A DNA stretch of 64,000 bases from Armigeres subalbatus. Its lineage: Eukaryota > Arthropoda > Insecta > Diptera > Culicidae. Made by a program: the position numbers and the translations under genes. Within the stretch, counting starts at the first letter, position 1, and each line of letters begins with the position of its first letter. Shown piece after piece: positions 46,120 through 57,764 of the stretch. Below the pieces are notes generated by a model. It had not been told where the DNA came from. It saw nothing but the letters and a program-made list of their open reading frames with translations, and ran no database searches. The DNA lies in contig NC_085140.1 of assembly GCF_024139115.2 (NCBI RefSeq), forward strand, positions 31,669,806 to 31,733,805, given 5' to 3'.

Positions 46120-48330
46120 TATCGTAGGATGTTGACAAGCCTCTTGTGAGGAGGAAAGGAGGCTTCCGAATCTCTTGAAACGAAGTTGACAAGCCTCTTG
46201 AAAGGGGACTTCTGAACCTCTTGAAAGGAGGCTTCCGAATCTCTTGAAAGAAAGCTTCCGATCCTTTTGAGTGCATGCTTTCTAACCTTTTGAAAGGAAG
46301 ATTCCAAGGATCTTCAAAGAAGGCTTCCGAACCTCTTGAAAGGAGGCTTCTCAGCCTCTAGAAAGGAATCTACTCAGCTATTTGAAACAAGGCTTCCACG
46401 CCTCTTGAAATGAGGCTTCCGAGCCTTTTGAAAGAGGCCTCCTTTCAAGAGGCTTCCGAGCAGCCTCTTGAAAGGAGGCTTCCGAGCCTCTTGGAAGGAG
46501 GCTTTCGAGCCTCTTGAAAGTAGAATTTCGTGCCTCTTGAAAGAAGGTTTCCGAGCAGTCTCTTGAAACGAGGCTTGAGCCTCTTGAAAGGAGGCTTGAG
46601 CCTCTTGAAAGGAGGCTTCCAGGCCTCTTGAAAGGAGGCTTGGGCCTCTTGAAAGGAGGCTTGAGGCCTCTTGAAAGGAGGCTTGAGGCCTCTTGAAAGG
46701 AGGCTTGAGGCCTCTTGAAGGAGGCTTCCAGGCCTCTTGAAAGGAGGCTTCCAGGCCTCTTGAAATGAGGCTTCCGAGCTTCTTGAAAGCAGGCTTTAGA
46801 GGCTCTTAAAAGAAGGCTTCCAAGCCTCTTAAAAGGAGGCTTCCGAACCTCTAGGAAGGAGGCTTCCGAGCCTCTTGAAAGGAGGCTTCCGAGCCTCTTG
46901 AAAGAAAGCTTCCGGGCCTCTTGAAAGAAGGCTTTCGAGCCTTTCGAAAGGAGCCTTCCGAGCCTCTTGGAAGGAGGCTTCCGAGCCTCTTGGAAGGAGG
47001 CTTCCGAGCCTCTTGAAAGGAGGCTTCCGAGCCTCTTGAAAGGAGGCTTCCGAGCCTCTTGGAAGGAGGCTTGAGGCCTCTTGGAAGGAGGCTTGAGCCT
47101 CTTGAAAGAAAGCTTCCGGGCCTCTTGAAAGAAGGCTGAGGCCTTTGAAAGGAGCCTTCCAGGCCTCTTGGAAGGAGGCTTCCTGAGCCTCTTGGAAGGA
47201 GGCTTCCGAGCCTCTTGAAAGGAGGCTTCCGAGCCTCTGGAAAGGAGGCTTCCGAGCCTCTTGAAAGGAGGCTTCCGAGCCTCTTGAAAGGAGCCTCTTG
47301 AAAGGAGCCTCTTGAAAGGAGGCTTCCGAGCCTCTTGAAAGGAGGCTTCCGAGCCTCTTGAAAGCAGGCTTCCTAAACTTATGAAAGGAGGATTCCAAGC
47401 CTCTTCGAAAGGATGCTTCCGAGCCTCTTGAAAAAGTAGGCTTTCGAGCCTCTTGAAAAAGTAGGCTTTCGAGCCTCTTGAAAGGTGGCTTCTGAGCCTC
47501 TTGAAAAGTGGCTTCATAGCCTCTTGAAAGATGGCTTTCGAGCCTCTTGAAAGGTGGCTTTCGAGCCTCTTGCAAGGAGGCTTTGAGCCTCTTGAAAGGA
47601 GGCTTCGAGCCTCTTGAAAGGAGGCTTCCGAGCCTCTTGAAAGGAGGCTTCCGAGCCTCTTGAAAGGAGGCTTCTGAGCCTCTTGAAAGGAGGCTTGAGG
47701 CCTCTTGAAAGGAGGCTTCCGAGCCTCTTGAAAGGAGGCTTCCTGAGCCTCTTGAAGGAGGCTTCCAGGCCTCTTGAAGGAGGCTCGAGGCCTCTTGAAA
47801 GGAGGCTTCTGAGCCTCTTGAAAGGAGGCTTTGAGCCTCTTGAAAGGAGTCTTCCTGAGCCTCTTGAAGGAGGCTTCCAGGCCTCTTGAAAGGAGGCTTC
47901 CGAGCCTCTTGAAAGCAGGCTTGAGGCCTCTTGAAAGGAGGCTGGAGGCCTCTTGAAAGGAGGCTTCTGAGGCCTCTTGAAGGGGCTTGAGCCTCTTGAA
48001 AGGTTGCTTCTGAGCCTCTTGAAAGGTGGCTTCTGAGCCTCTTGAAAGTGGCTTTCGCGCCTCTTGAAATGAGGCTTTCGCGCCTCTTGGAAGGGGGCTT
48101 TCAGGCCTCTTTAAAGGAGGCTTCCGAGCCTCTTGAAAGCAGGCTTCCTAAACTTATGAAAGGAGGATTCCAAGCCTCTTCGAAAGGAGGCTTCCGAGCT
48201 TCATGAAGGAGGCTTCCGAGCCTCTTGAAAGGAGGCTGCCGATCCTCTTGAAAACAGGCTTCCTAAACTTTTGAAAGGAGGATTCCAAGCCTCTTGGAAA
48301 AAGGCTTCTGAGCTTCTAGAAATTATCAAA
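46120..48330 (-). repeat. Satellite 2 in inverted orientation, ~2.2 kb
   Basis: Plus-strand units read GCCTCTTGAAAGGAGGCTTC, the reverse of blocks A and B. It is more diverged than those, especially at both edges (46120-46420 and 48000-48330). A ~110-bp stretch with CTTCCTAAACTTATGAAAGG and GGATTCCAAGCCTCTTCGAA occurs at 47365-47420 and again at 48140-48190. Long minus-strand frames (46378-47517, 46829-47575) follow from the repeat. Confidence 0.93.
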
Positions 48331-48524
48331 ACTTCATCGATAAGTTTTTATTGAAATTGAAATACATCCGCCATTACGCATTTTCTTCCGAGGTACCCCC
48401 TGGGGCCAGTGAAGGTACCCTTATGAATGAATCTGTGAAGAAGAAATCTGAGTAAGTCATTCTATATTTTGAATATTCATTTGTCAAAAGGTGTGAAGGT
48501 GAATATGTTCTGCTCTGCTAATGC

Positions 48525-48625
48525 ACATATCTCACTACAAAGTATTCACTTCCACTCCTGAATTCTCACTTCTCACTACCCTGTACTCACTTCGAAAATT
48601 TCATTTATCACTTTTAACTGTTTAC
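48525..48625 (-). repeat. Short CACTTCTCA array
   Basis: About 100 bp of worn units inverse to GAAGTGA, followed at 48670-48750 by GCCGAA traces such as TTCGGCCATA and TTTCGACCAAATGGC. Confidence 0.65.
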
Positions 48626-48890
48626 TGCGAAAATCTTTATTCTTTCTTGTCTTGCTTAGGAAACAGTTTTAATTATTTGGCCAAACAGCATTCGGTCAAA
48701 TGAAGTTCCCTTTCGACCAAATGGCTTCGGCCATACTGCCTTAAACCATACAAACCATCAAATACCTTCTACATGCTATGAAAAGTAGGTATTTGATATT
48801 TTGGGAAAAAGAATTCAAATGTGTTCCCTATCTCGATACCACCCCAACTCGATAATCCTCTCAATATCGAGTAAGGGAGAAGTCACTGTA

Positions 48891-51800
48891 CCTAGCTAAT
48901 GCATGCTTTCTTCGAAAGTATTATGTGTTTTTTTATGTTTTTATCGAATGGAGTTATTTCCACCATTGTTGCTTCACCACTCATTCAAATAACTATTTTA
49001 ATTAACCCAAAAAATATGGCAAATGATCATCACTTTTCACGTTGATTATGTCAAATGACCGTTATGTAGAATAGCTAACTAAAGAATACCTCTTACTCAG
49101 ACCTTAACTCTTTTCCAACGATGCTCCCACCTTCCTATCTTAAGATTATGAATGTGTGTTCCAAATTTGATTGAAATCGGTCAATGGATTTAAATGTCAT
49201 GCTGGAACATACATAAAAACATTGAGCTGTGGGGAGACTTGATCCCTTAGGAGACATGATCCTCCACTGTTTTACCGAGAGCCAAAGTAGTTTGCTCGAG
49301 CGTATTTTTCATTATTGATCCTCTAGTCAAATGATGGTTGTGTGGTGAATAAATTTTTAAATTGACAATCATATTTGTTCTGTAGTACGTTTTGCGTGTT
49401 TTGCCTCTCCGGGAAAGGTTTCTAATGACCACTCAAAATTTGAACAACTTAACCTAACAATAAACTTTTTCTTCATTTTTTCACAGCACAAAGCCATAAA
49501 TATGCTAAATGATTTGTACAGATTAAAATGTCAACATTCCATCACAATTTTAGGATATTCGTATTTCGAATTGTTGCATCAATATGGGGACACTTAATCC
49601 TCCATTACTCACCCATAAAAAAATAAAAATACAAATTCGTTTTCATGCCTCTATTTTTTGGAGATTTGACAGAATTGATGATGGGTTTGCTCGAAAAAAA
49701 TCTTTATTGCGTAGGTATCATGGAAAGAGGATCAAGTCTCTCCAAATTCAAAGATTGCATGCGCTTTCGAATTCCACTACAAAAATCGGTTTACAATACC
49801 CACATAAAGTCGGAAAATCTACGTATTTTGAAGAGAAAATATTTAAATAATTAAGAAGAACGTTTCTACTTCTATCAAAGCAAGTTTTTGAAGATAGATC
49901 AATTTCCCCCCGAATATTCCTAAAGTCTATTTCTGACAGCACTCCAAAAAATCGATTGTGTATCGAAACAACAACAATTGACAGACTGTCACACATCAGT
50001 ACAGTTAAACTATACATTTCCTAGATAGTCTGTGTGAAAACCGCGTAAGTTTATTTGTTTTTGGCTGTGATACAGCGGAAATGAGAATAGGGTATCAAGT
50101 CTACCAAATCTGCCCTATAAATAGATACCTCAAAAATTCTTTTATTTGTCATTTTATTCGCAAAAGTGGTTAAATTTGGAAAACGTTATCCTACGAGTTT
50201 CGAACTGATTGGTAAATGTTGAAATCCGCTACAAAATTTGTGAGTTCAGCGATGCTAGATGTCGAAAAGAAAACAATAAACAAGCTGAAGCCAGGAACAA
50301 GATAAAATTGATGATTTTTGTGAAATTATGTTTCGATTATTTTCAACACTTTAAAAAAATGTTCAAATATAATAAGCAATATCATCATCAAAATGTGGAA
50401 AATATTATCTACTCGGTATGCATTGATTGTCTCTCCACCAGCTATTAATTATGTTGCTTCGTGGATAACCCTCAGTGTTACAAAATTTAATATTAACAAT
50501 CGGATTCCCAGAATATCACTTGTGGCGTGAAAACAGCCCTTCCTGGATGAAACCATATTGCGCACTTTCCTAACCAGGATAATGTAAATGAATTGAGCCT
50601 GACTGAGCTAACCGACTGACTATATCCAGACATATACCATCGATGAGGCTCCGGTCGGTGAAAAGCTCATGCACTCCAAATAAAATTGTTTTTAATTTCT
50701 CCTGGGAGTAGATGTGAAACCTGTCCTCTCCGGCCGGTTCGTCGAAGGCAGCATACGTTCAAAAGGAAACAAAATATAAAAAAAAATCGATAATCCACCC
50801 AACAGTAGTAGAATCATTTTCTTAGTATTCTCAAACCAGGGATGTTTATACTGAAGGGCAACACTTTTTATGTAAGTAGTTTTCCAAATGAAGATAAATA
50901 TTTCCCACACATTTACTGAACAAATATTTGAATCGCCGGTTGAATTCCGCCCGTGTGAGACCTCAACCTTTCCGCACACTTCGTCGTACGAAATAGGCAA
51001 ACAACTGTAAATCGCCTCCGCTCGGAACACAAACTACGGAAAACTATGAATTGGGAGTTTGAAATAATTTCCCTGGACCCCTTTTTTTTTCGCCCGATGC
51101 CAACTTTCCAGTCCGATTGCAATGGGAAATTGAGCGAGTCGGTCGGAAGGGAAATAGTATATTTGTCAGTGCGAAATTATGTGTTTCCTTTGAACGGCCG
51201 AGGTCTATTTGCACTGGGCTAATAGAGTTTTCGAGTTTGTCGTGGAACCCGGTGTCCCTCGTTGGAGGAAACTTTTACAATATTAAAGTTGTTTAGGTGA
51301 GAAGGATTTGACGGAGGCTTTCGTTTTGGATTGAAAAATGTAAATTGATTAGATTTCATTAGGGCTAATGAGATAAAATGATTGTACATCTCAATTGCGG
51401 CTGGAGCATATAGGTATGAGGCACAGCCGTTGTTGAGTTAATGTTTGGACGTTTCTTGTTCACAGATAATTCTGATATGACTGTTGTTTTTATCCGTTTA
51501 GCAAAGTTTCGTTTTCAATCATATTTGAATCAACTTAAAGTGGAAGTGTAGTGGCGAAATTTTGTTTCAACTCAGAGCTTAAATATTCAACTTCACTTGT
51601 CTTTTTGACAAAAATCGCAGGATTATTAAAACATAGAGAGGCATAGTCCGCCTAATACTTCATCGACTCGTTCATTTGACTGTCACTGAGAATGCTTAAC
51701 TATGTGCAGAAAAAAAAAGTTATATTCACGTTTACCGCTGAAAGTATGAAAATGTGTTCAGATTTAAAATAGGTAATTTATCAATTTGTAGAATGTATAC

Positions 51801-52509
51801 GAATATTCAATGACCAACATTTAACAGAATGTTGACAGTCCGGAGTCGACTTTGAAATGAATGTGTCTGGAACTGAGCTGACTAATGAAGAAAGGTGGAC
51901 TTTACCAAACTTAGTTTCAACTTAGTTACCAACTTACATCGTCATATTCAATAACTCCTTGCAGTATGTATATTTTTAATGTTTAAAAAAAATCATCTTA
52001 AAAATAAGACATGGTCTCGATTTCAATTGGCATAAAAGACAAGAAGAAAAACTCATCTGCTTACATCGTTATCTTTTGTTCATTGACACAATTACTTATT
52101 ATTTTCAAATTTGTAGAAATAAATAATATCTTTGATACAATCAACAATGACCATCTAAAATATTCTATAATCAAGAAAGCACAAAAAATGACCTTCCCAA
52201 CACACACTAACTGCATCGAATTATTTTTCAATTAGATTCCGAATTTTCTCTCTTTCTCTCCATCCAACCTGATCCCGAGCAAACGATGTCCGGAAGTAGA
52301 GGATCCGAAAAACAAACGAACGGGTTCCAGCTGTGTCAATCTATGTCCCATCGGGGATACCCAAGTCAGCGTACGTACAAAGGTGCACTGACAATGGGTT
52401 CGGGTGGATTAAAATTGTAAATTGTATTTTTTATAGTGAGACGTTCGAAAATAGAAATTTTCGAAATGTAAGTACGTTCCAACACTTTAACTCCTGAGAA
52501 CTATATCGC
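48891..52509. other. Non-coding DNA with one candidate MITE
   Basis: 49224-50120 carries GGGGAGACTTGATCC-like motifs near 49226, inverted near 49730 and again near 50090. That is the pattern of subterminal repeats in a MITE, but clean ends were not seen. A minus-strand frame at 50692-51030 ends in a hydrophobic MILLLLGGLSIFFYILFPFE segment without recognised context. No gene called. Confidence 0.4.
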
Positions 52510-52820
52510 TATAGACTTGTAATATTTTTGATAGAATTTATCAAATCAGTTAACATTTTCCACGATTTTCTGGAACAACTATTTAAATTTATTATTTCTT
52601 TTAAATTTCCGCCTGAAATGCTTTCCAATTTCTACGACAAATTCTTACGAACTATCACGGAAAATTCTTTCAATTTTTTGCGGAAAACTGTTCGAATTTC
52701 CATGGCAAATTTGTTTAATCTTTCATTCTCCCTTGAATTCCAAGGAAAATTCGAATTTTTTACGAGATTTTTTTCAGAATTTCCAAGAGATATTATTCTG
52801 ATTTTTCATAGAATTTAAGT
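52510..52820 (+). repeat. Highly decayed satellite-1-like relic
   Basis: Repeated GAATTTCC, GGAAAATTC and TTCGAATTT phrases at about 23-bp spacing (for example 52690-52710, 52735-52790) resemble satellite 1. A smaller trace lies at 62655-62720. Confidence 0.5.
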
Positions 52821-52839
52821 TTTTACTTGAAATCTATCA

Positions 52840-53270
52840 AACATTTTATGGAGGTGGAAATATAAGTATCTGGTCGAGTGCAGCACTGGACGCGTTCGTA
52901 TTAGGACGCAAAATAGTCGCCAGTTTCGGGGTTGTGCTTTGAACGATCGGTGAGTTAATAAATTAGTGCTAGATTGAGCGCGTATTATGGCGTGGAATAG
53001 TCGCGAAATCTTGGTTTGTGACGTGTGTGGGGTTTGAGTAAACTGCCTTCAGCGTGTGTTTATAGATTTCACACCGCAGCATGTCAATCAGCGAGCAGCA
53101 AGCCATGAATCTGCCTCTTCTGGTCAGATCGTCGCGGTGCGTACACGCATCCACGGAGAGTCGCTGTCACAATTTCGTTCCGGCTTTTTAGGGCCACACA
53201 ATTTGGCGATCCTGGCAGTCTACTTTTTGGATCCTGTCGCTGGATCCTGTCCATGAGGAAAGTTGAATTC
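52840..53270 (+). other. Possible retroelement fragment of unknown type
   Basis: Less AT-rich than its surroundings, with frame fragments on both strands. The phrase TTTGGCGATCCTGGCAGTCT near 53200 loosely resembles the start of an internal region after an LTR. No LTR pair or domain could be shown, so this is only a suggestion. Confidence 0.25.
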
Positions 53271-53289
53271 AAGCGGTTAAATTGTAAAA

Positions 53290-53760
53290 AGTGGTATATT
53301 TTAGTCTGCAAAATCACAAGACGCGTCTCGAAGACCGTCGGAAAGTGGATTGTTGTTTGCAAAATTACAAGACGCGTCTCGAAGACCGTCGGAAAATGGA
53401 TTGTGGTTTGCGATTTCACAAGACGCGTCTCGAAGACCGTCGGAAAATGGATTGTGGTTTGCTAATTCACAAGACGTATCTCGAAAACCGTCGGAAAATG
53501 GATTGTGGTTTGCTAAATCACAAGACGCGTCTCGAAGACCATCGGAAAATGGTTTGTGGTTTGCGAATTCACAAGACGCGTCTCGAAGACCGTCGGAAAA
53601 TGATTTATGGTGGCGCGTCTGAAAGACCGCTGGAAAAATGGTTTGTGGTTTGAAGAACTACAAGGCTCGTCGGAAATTGGATAGTGGTTTGCAAAATAAC
53701 AATGCGCGTCTGGATAAGCGGTGGAAAATGGTTTGTGGCTTAGAAAACTATTGTGTCTGA
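53290..53760 (+). repeat. 51-bp minisatellite, about nine copies
   Basis: Unit markers CACAAGACGCGTCTCGAAGA and CCGTCGGAAAATGGATTGTG repeat every 51 bp (for example ACGCGTCTCG at 53321 and 53372). Copies decay toward the right end. Since 51 is 17 codons, frames stay open (KTVGKWIVVC-type repeats). This is not taken as coding. Confidence 0.9.
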
Positions 53761-53775
53761 AAGGTGGCCGAAAAA

Positions 53776-55030
53776 TGTATTGGATTTGATTTGGATTGGA
53801 TTTGGATTGGATTTGGATTGGATTTGGATTGGATTTGGATTGGATTTGGATTGGATTTGGATTGGATTTGGATTGGATTTGGATTGAATTTGGATTCGGA
53901 TTGGATTTGGATTGGATTTGGATTGGATTTGGATTGGATTTGGATTGGATTTGGATTGGATTTGGATTGGATTGGATTTGGATTGGATTTGGATTGGATT
54001 TGGATTGGATTTGGATTAGATTTGGATTGGTTTGGATTGATTTGGATTGGATTGGATTGGTTTGGATTGGTTTGGTTGGTTTGGATTAGATTTGGATTGG
54101 TTTGGATTGGTTTGAATTGGTTTGAATTGGTTTGAATTGGTTTGGATTGGTTTGGATTGGTTTGGATTGGTTTGGTTGGTTTGGTTGGTTTGGATTGGTT
54201 TGGATTGGTTTGGATTGGTTGGATTGGTTGGATTGGTTTGGATTGGTTTGGATTGGTTTGGATTGGTTTGGATTGGTTTGGATTGGTTTGGATTGGTTTG
54301 GATTGGTTTGGATTGGTTTGGATTGGTTTGGTTGGTTTGGATTGGTTTGATTTGGATTGGTTTGGATTGGTTTGGATTGGTTTGGATTGGTTTGGTTGGT
54401 TTGGTTGGTTTGGATTGGTTTGGATTGGTTGGATTGGTTTGGATTGGTTTGGATTGGTTTGGGATGGTTTGGATTGGTTTGGATTGGTTTGGATTGGTTT
54501 GATTGGTTTATATTGGTTTGGATTGGATTTGGATTGGTTTGGATTGGTTTGGATTGGTTTGGATTTGATTGGTTTGGTTTGGATTGGATTTGGATTGGTT
54601 TGGATTGGTTTGGATTGGTTTGGATTGGATTTGGATTGGTTTGGATTGGTTTGGATTGGTTTGGTTGGTTTGGATTGGTTTGGATTGGATTTGGATTGGT
54701 TTGATTGGTTTGGATTGATTTGGATTGGATTTGGATTGGATTTGGATTGGATTTGGATTGGATTTGGATTGGATTTGGATTGAATTTGGATAGGATTTGG
54801 ATTAGATTTGGATTGGATATGAATTAGATTTGGAGTGGATTTAGATTTTATTTGGATTGGATTTTTATATTGGATTTGGAATGGATTTGAATTCGATTTT
54901 GTTTGGATTTGGACTGTGTTTGAATTGAATATGGATCAGATTCAGATTGGATTTGGATTGGATTTGGATTTTGTTTGGATTTGGATTGAATTTGGATTAG
55001 ATTTGGGTTGAATTGAAATTGGATTGGATT
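53776..55030 (+). repeat. TTTGGATTGG satellite, 11-bp and 10-bp forms
   Basis: 53776-54040 is mainly an 11-bp unit TTTGGATTGGA. 54040-54520 is mainly a 10-bp unit TTTGGATTGG with TTGGTTGG variants. 54520-54720 mixes both. 54720-55030 returns to the 11-bp form and decays. Frames rich in Trp, Ile, Gly, Leu and Asp result from the repeat. Confidence 0.95.
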
Positions 55031-55513
55031 TAGATCGTTACCATTAGACCATTAAGAAACCTTAAGAAAGAATAAAGAAGAAGGAAGCACTTGGGGTATG
55101 TAGGGCACTCCCAGTGTGGACGTCATCCATCACCGGAGCTATTGGACCACCTCTGTACCCCGAAAAATAAATCGGCGTAATGCGCGAAAGCGTCCCCTGC
55201 GACGATAAGAGTAGTGCTCAACAGCACACACGCGACGTTTCCATTGGGAGATGACCGGGCCCTGGTTCCATTTCACTGATTCCCAGTCAGCTCAAGTGTA
55301 ATTTGCCAAGTGGACGTGCAGGAGGTCAAACAGTGGGCTCTGTTGAATCTCTTCATACAAAAACCATAGGTCTATGAGCATGATAACGACATACTGGAAA
55401 TGGCGAACAACATTGGATGATCATCGGTTTATGGTTCGATCAAAACGAGCTCTTTTGATCTCTGAGTAAGGAAGGGTAACAAGGGCCAAAGAAGAACGGG
55501 CTAGTGGTGCGAC
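55031..55513. other. Unassigned sequence left of a non-LTR element
   Basis: Less AT-rich than most of the window, no clear repeat or domain. It ends at the target site CCAAACAGCA of the neighbouring element. Confidence 0.4.
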
Positions 55514-55538
55514 CCAAACAGCATACTTACTTACTTAC

Positions 55539-57152
55539 TTATGGATCCTGTACACCTCCGGTGGTGCAAAGGGCCGACTTGAAAGATCTCCATCCTGAGC
55601 GATGCCCGGCTATCGCTTTAACCTGTTGCCAGGTTAGATTTCGGTCGACTTCTTTTATTTCTTTATTGAGGCTTCTCCGCCATGAGCCTCTGGGTCTGCC
55701 TCTGCTGCGATGTCCCGCTGGGTTCCAGTCTAATGCTTGCTTACAGATTTCGTTTCCGCCCCTACGTAGAGTGTGGCCGACCCAGCCCCACTTCCGATCC
55801 TGAATTTCTGTTGTTATCGGCCTCTGGTGACAACGACGATGGAGCTCGTTGTTTGAGATCCAGTTGTGAGGCCACCAGGCCCGAATTATATACCGCAGGC
55901 ATCTGTTAATGAACACCTGCAGCCGTTGAGTGTTCTCCACTGATACACACCATGTTTCGCTAGCGTATAACAGCACAGATTTCACGTTAGAGTTGAAAAT
56001 TCGTATTTTGGTGCGTTCACTTATCTGCCTGTTTTTCCAGATATTTCTTAAACTCGCAAAGGCAGCCCTTGCTTTCTTGATCCGTGCGCCTATGTCGATC
56101 TTGGTACCGCCGTCTGACGCCATTTGGCTACCAAGATATTGGAAGCTTTCAACATTCTCCACTGGTTGCCCGGCTACTGTGAAACTGGAAGGAGTCACCG
56201 TGTTTACATCCAACGATTTGGTTTTGTTGACGTTGATGACTAAACCTGCCGAGGAGGAGCGATCGGCAAGGTCGTTGAGCTTACTCTGCATATCAGAGCG
56301 CCGTTGCGCGAGTAGTGCAACGTCGTCCGCCAATTCGAAGTCGTTTAGGTGCTCCATGGTTATAGGCTGCCATAACAGCCCGCGGTTTGGTTCACGGTCA
56401 ATCGCATCTACCAGAATCTCATCGATTACGATGAGGAACAGTAACGGTGATAGAATACATCCTTGCCTCACACCAGCTACGACCCGGATAGGGTCGGACA
56501 GGACCCCATTGTGCAGCACTTTACACGAAAAGGCCTCGTACTGTGCTTCGATGAGGCCGATGATTTTCTCAGGAACCCCCTTGCGTCTCAGGGCGCCCAA
56601 CATATTCTCGTGATTGAGACGGTCGAAAGCTTTTTCGTAGTCAATGAATACCAAGTAAAGGGACTCTTGGAATTCGTTGACCTGCTCCAAAATGATGCGG
56701 AGCGTGACAATATGGTCCACACAGGATCTTCCGGCACGGAATCCGGCTTGCTGCCGCCGGAGAGTCGCATCGATCTTCTCCTGAATCCGGGCTAGGATAA
56801 TTTTGCACAGAACTTTGAGAACGGTACACAGCAACATAATGCCTCGCCAGTTATCGCATACAGTCAGGTCACCCTTTTTGGGCACCTTCACTAAGATACC
56901 TTGCATCCAGTCGACCGGGAAAGTTGCGGTGTCCCAGATATTACGAAATAAACGATGCAGTAGTTGAGCGGATGTCATGGGGTCAGCTTTGAGCATCTCG
57001 GCTGATATGCGGTCGACCCCTGGGGCTTTATTCGATTTCATGCTTTGGATGGCTGTTTGAATCTCTAGCAGTGATGGAGCTTCGGTATTGACACGTGTTA
57101 TACGTCGGATCCTAGGCAGATCATGCCGAGGTGGTGATGGCCTGGTTGGCAC
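55539..57152 (-). pseudogene. Reverse transcriptase and C-terminal domain of the non-LTR element
   Basis: 537 codons stay open. RT motifs in order: NKAPGVDRIS (41-50), PKKGDLTVCDNWRGI (91-105), QQAGFRAGRSCVDHI (134-148), FIDYEKAFDRLNH with catalytic Asp (169-181), GVRQGCILSPLLF (227-239) and LADDVALLA, the catalytic YADD-equivalent, with Leu in place of the aromatic (274-282). A thumb with SFQYLGSQMASDGG and a C-terminal block (KWGWVGHTLRR, HRSRGRPRGSWRRS) end near the tail. The frame is intact by itself but was cut from its endonuclease by frameshifts, so the element is dead as it stands. Confidence 0.9.
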
Positions 57153-57658
57153 TTGAAAAGTTGTTCGAAGTGCTCGAACCAGCGTTTCAGCTGGTCAGTT
57201 GGGTCGGTCAATAACTGATCATTCGCGTCTTTCACAGGCATCGTTGCATTCATCTTCGCCCCGCTTAAGCGTCGTGAGATATCGTAGAGGAGGCGAATGT
57301 CCCCGGTTGCGGCGGCTCTCTCTCCTTCGTCGGCCAGAGAGTCTGCCCACGCTCGCTTGTCCCGTCGACATGAGCGTTTTACTTCCTTCTCAAGAGCCGT
57401 GTATCGTTGACGGGCTAAGACTTTGGCTCCTCTGGTTTTCGATCGCTCTATCGCGGCTTTGGCTTCTCTTCGCTCCTCTATCTTCCTCCAGGTCTCATCG
57501 GTGATCCATTGTTTTCTCTGGGTGCGTAGTTCGCCCAGATTGTTCTCGCTGGTGGCGATGAAGGCATTCTTGACAGCGGTCCATTGGTCTTCAACGCTGC
57601 CACCTTCCGGAATATCTGCAGCACGCGTCTCCAGTTCTTCAACGAAGGACCGTTTCAC
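57098..57658 (-). pseudogene. Linker region between endonuclease and reverse transcriptase
   Basis: 186 codons on the minus strand: KRSFVEELETRAADIPEGG, WTAVKNAFIATSEN, then a basic helical stretch (KQWITDETWRKIEERREAK) and LKRWFEHFEQLFK. This is the usual pre-RT linker of such elements. The homologous protein continues in another frame from about 57155 (VPTRPSPPRHDLPRIRRIT), showing a one-base indel. Confidence 0.8.
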
Positions 57659-57764
57659 CGTGGCATCTTCCAGTCGGCGTGTGTTGAATCGTCGTCCAAC
57701 TCTTTCCTCCTGCCGACGAATCCGCGCAATGCGCAGGCGTATTTCGCCGATGAGGAGGTGATGA

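Larger units (their letters stand above)
44572..48890. mobile_element. 4.3-kb inverted-terminus element filled with satellites
   Basis: The left end TACATTGAACTCTCCCTAAT (44572) is inverted at the right end 48866-48890. There are five differences in 25 bases for this copy, but three when the related left end at 16338 is used. TA occurs at both edges. Inside, in order: CTCGAT-rich terminal region, a GCCGAA trace, GAAGTGA satellite, pyrimidine tracts, inverted satellite 2, a short CACTTCTCA array, GCCGAA traces, and a second CTCGAT-rich terminal region. No transposase frame exists. Interpretation as one non-autonomous transposon is inference from the termini; independent insertions are the alternative. 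Confidence 0.6.

Noticed and set aside
50692..51030. Minus-strand frame with a hydrophobic segment as an exon
   Set aside because: Hydrophobic MILLLLGGLSIFFY stretch comes from a T-rich run; no convincing donor or acceptor.
53253..53653. Repeat protein with 17-residue units
   Set aside because: The 51-bp minisatellite is divisible by three, so open frames follow automatically; no start context or conserved design.
54142..54783. Trp/Ile/Gly-rich 213-codon frame
   Set aside because: Translation of the TTTGGATTGG satellite; neighbouring frames give equivalent peptides.
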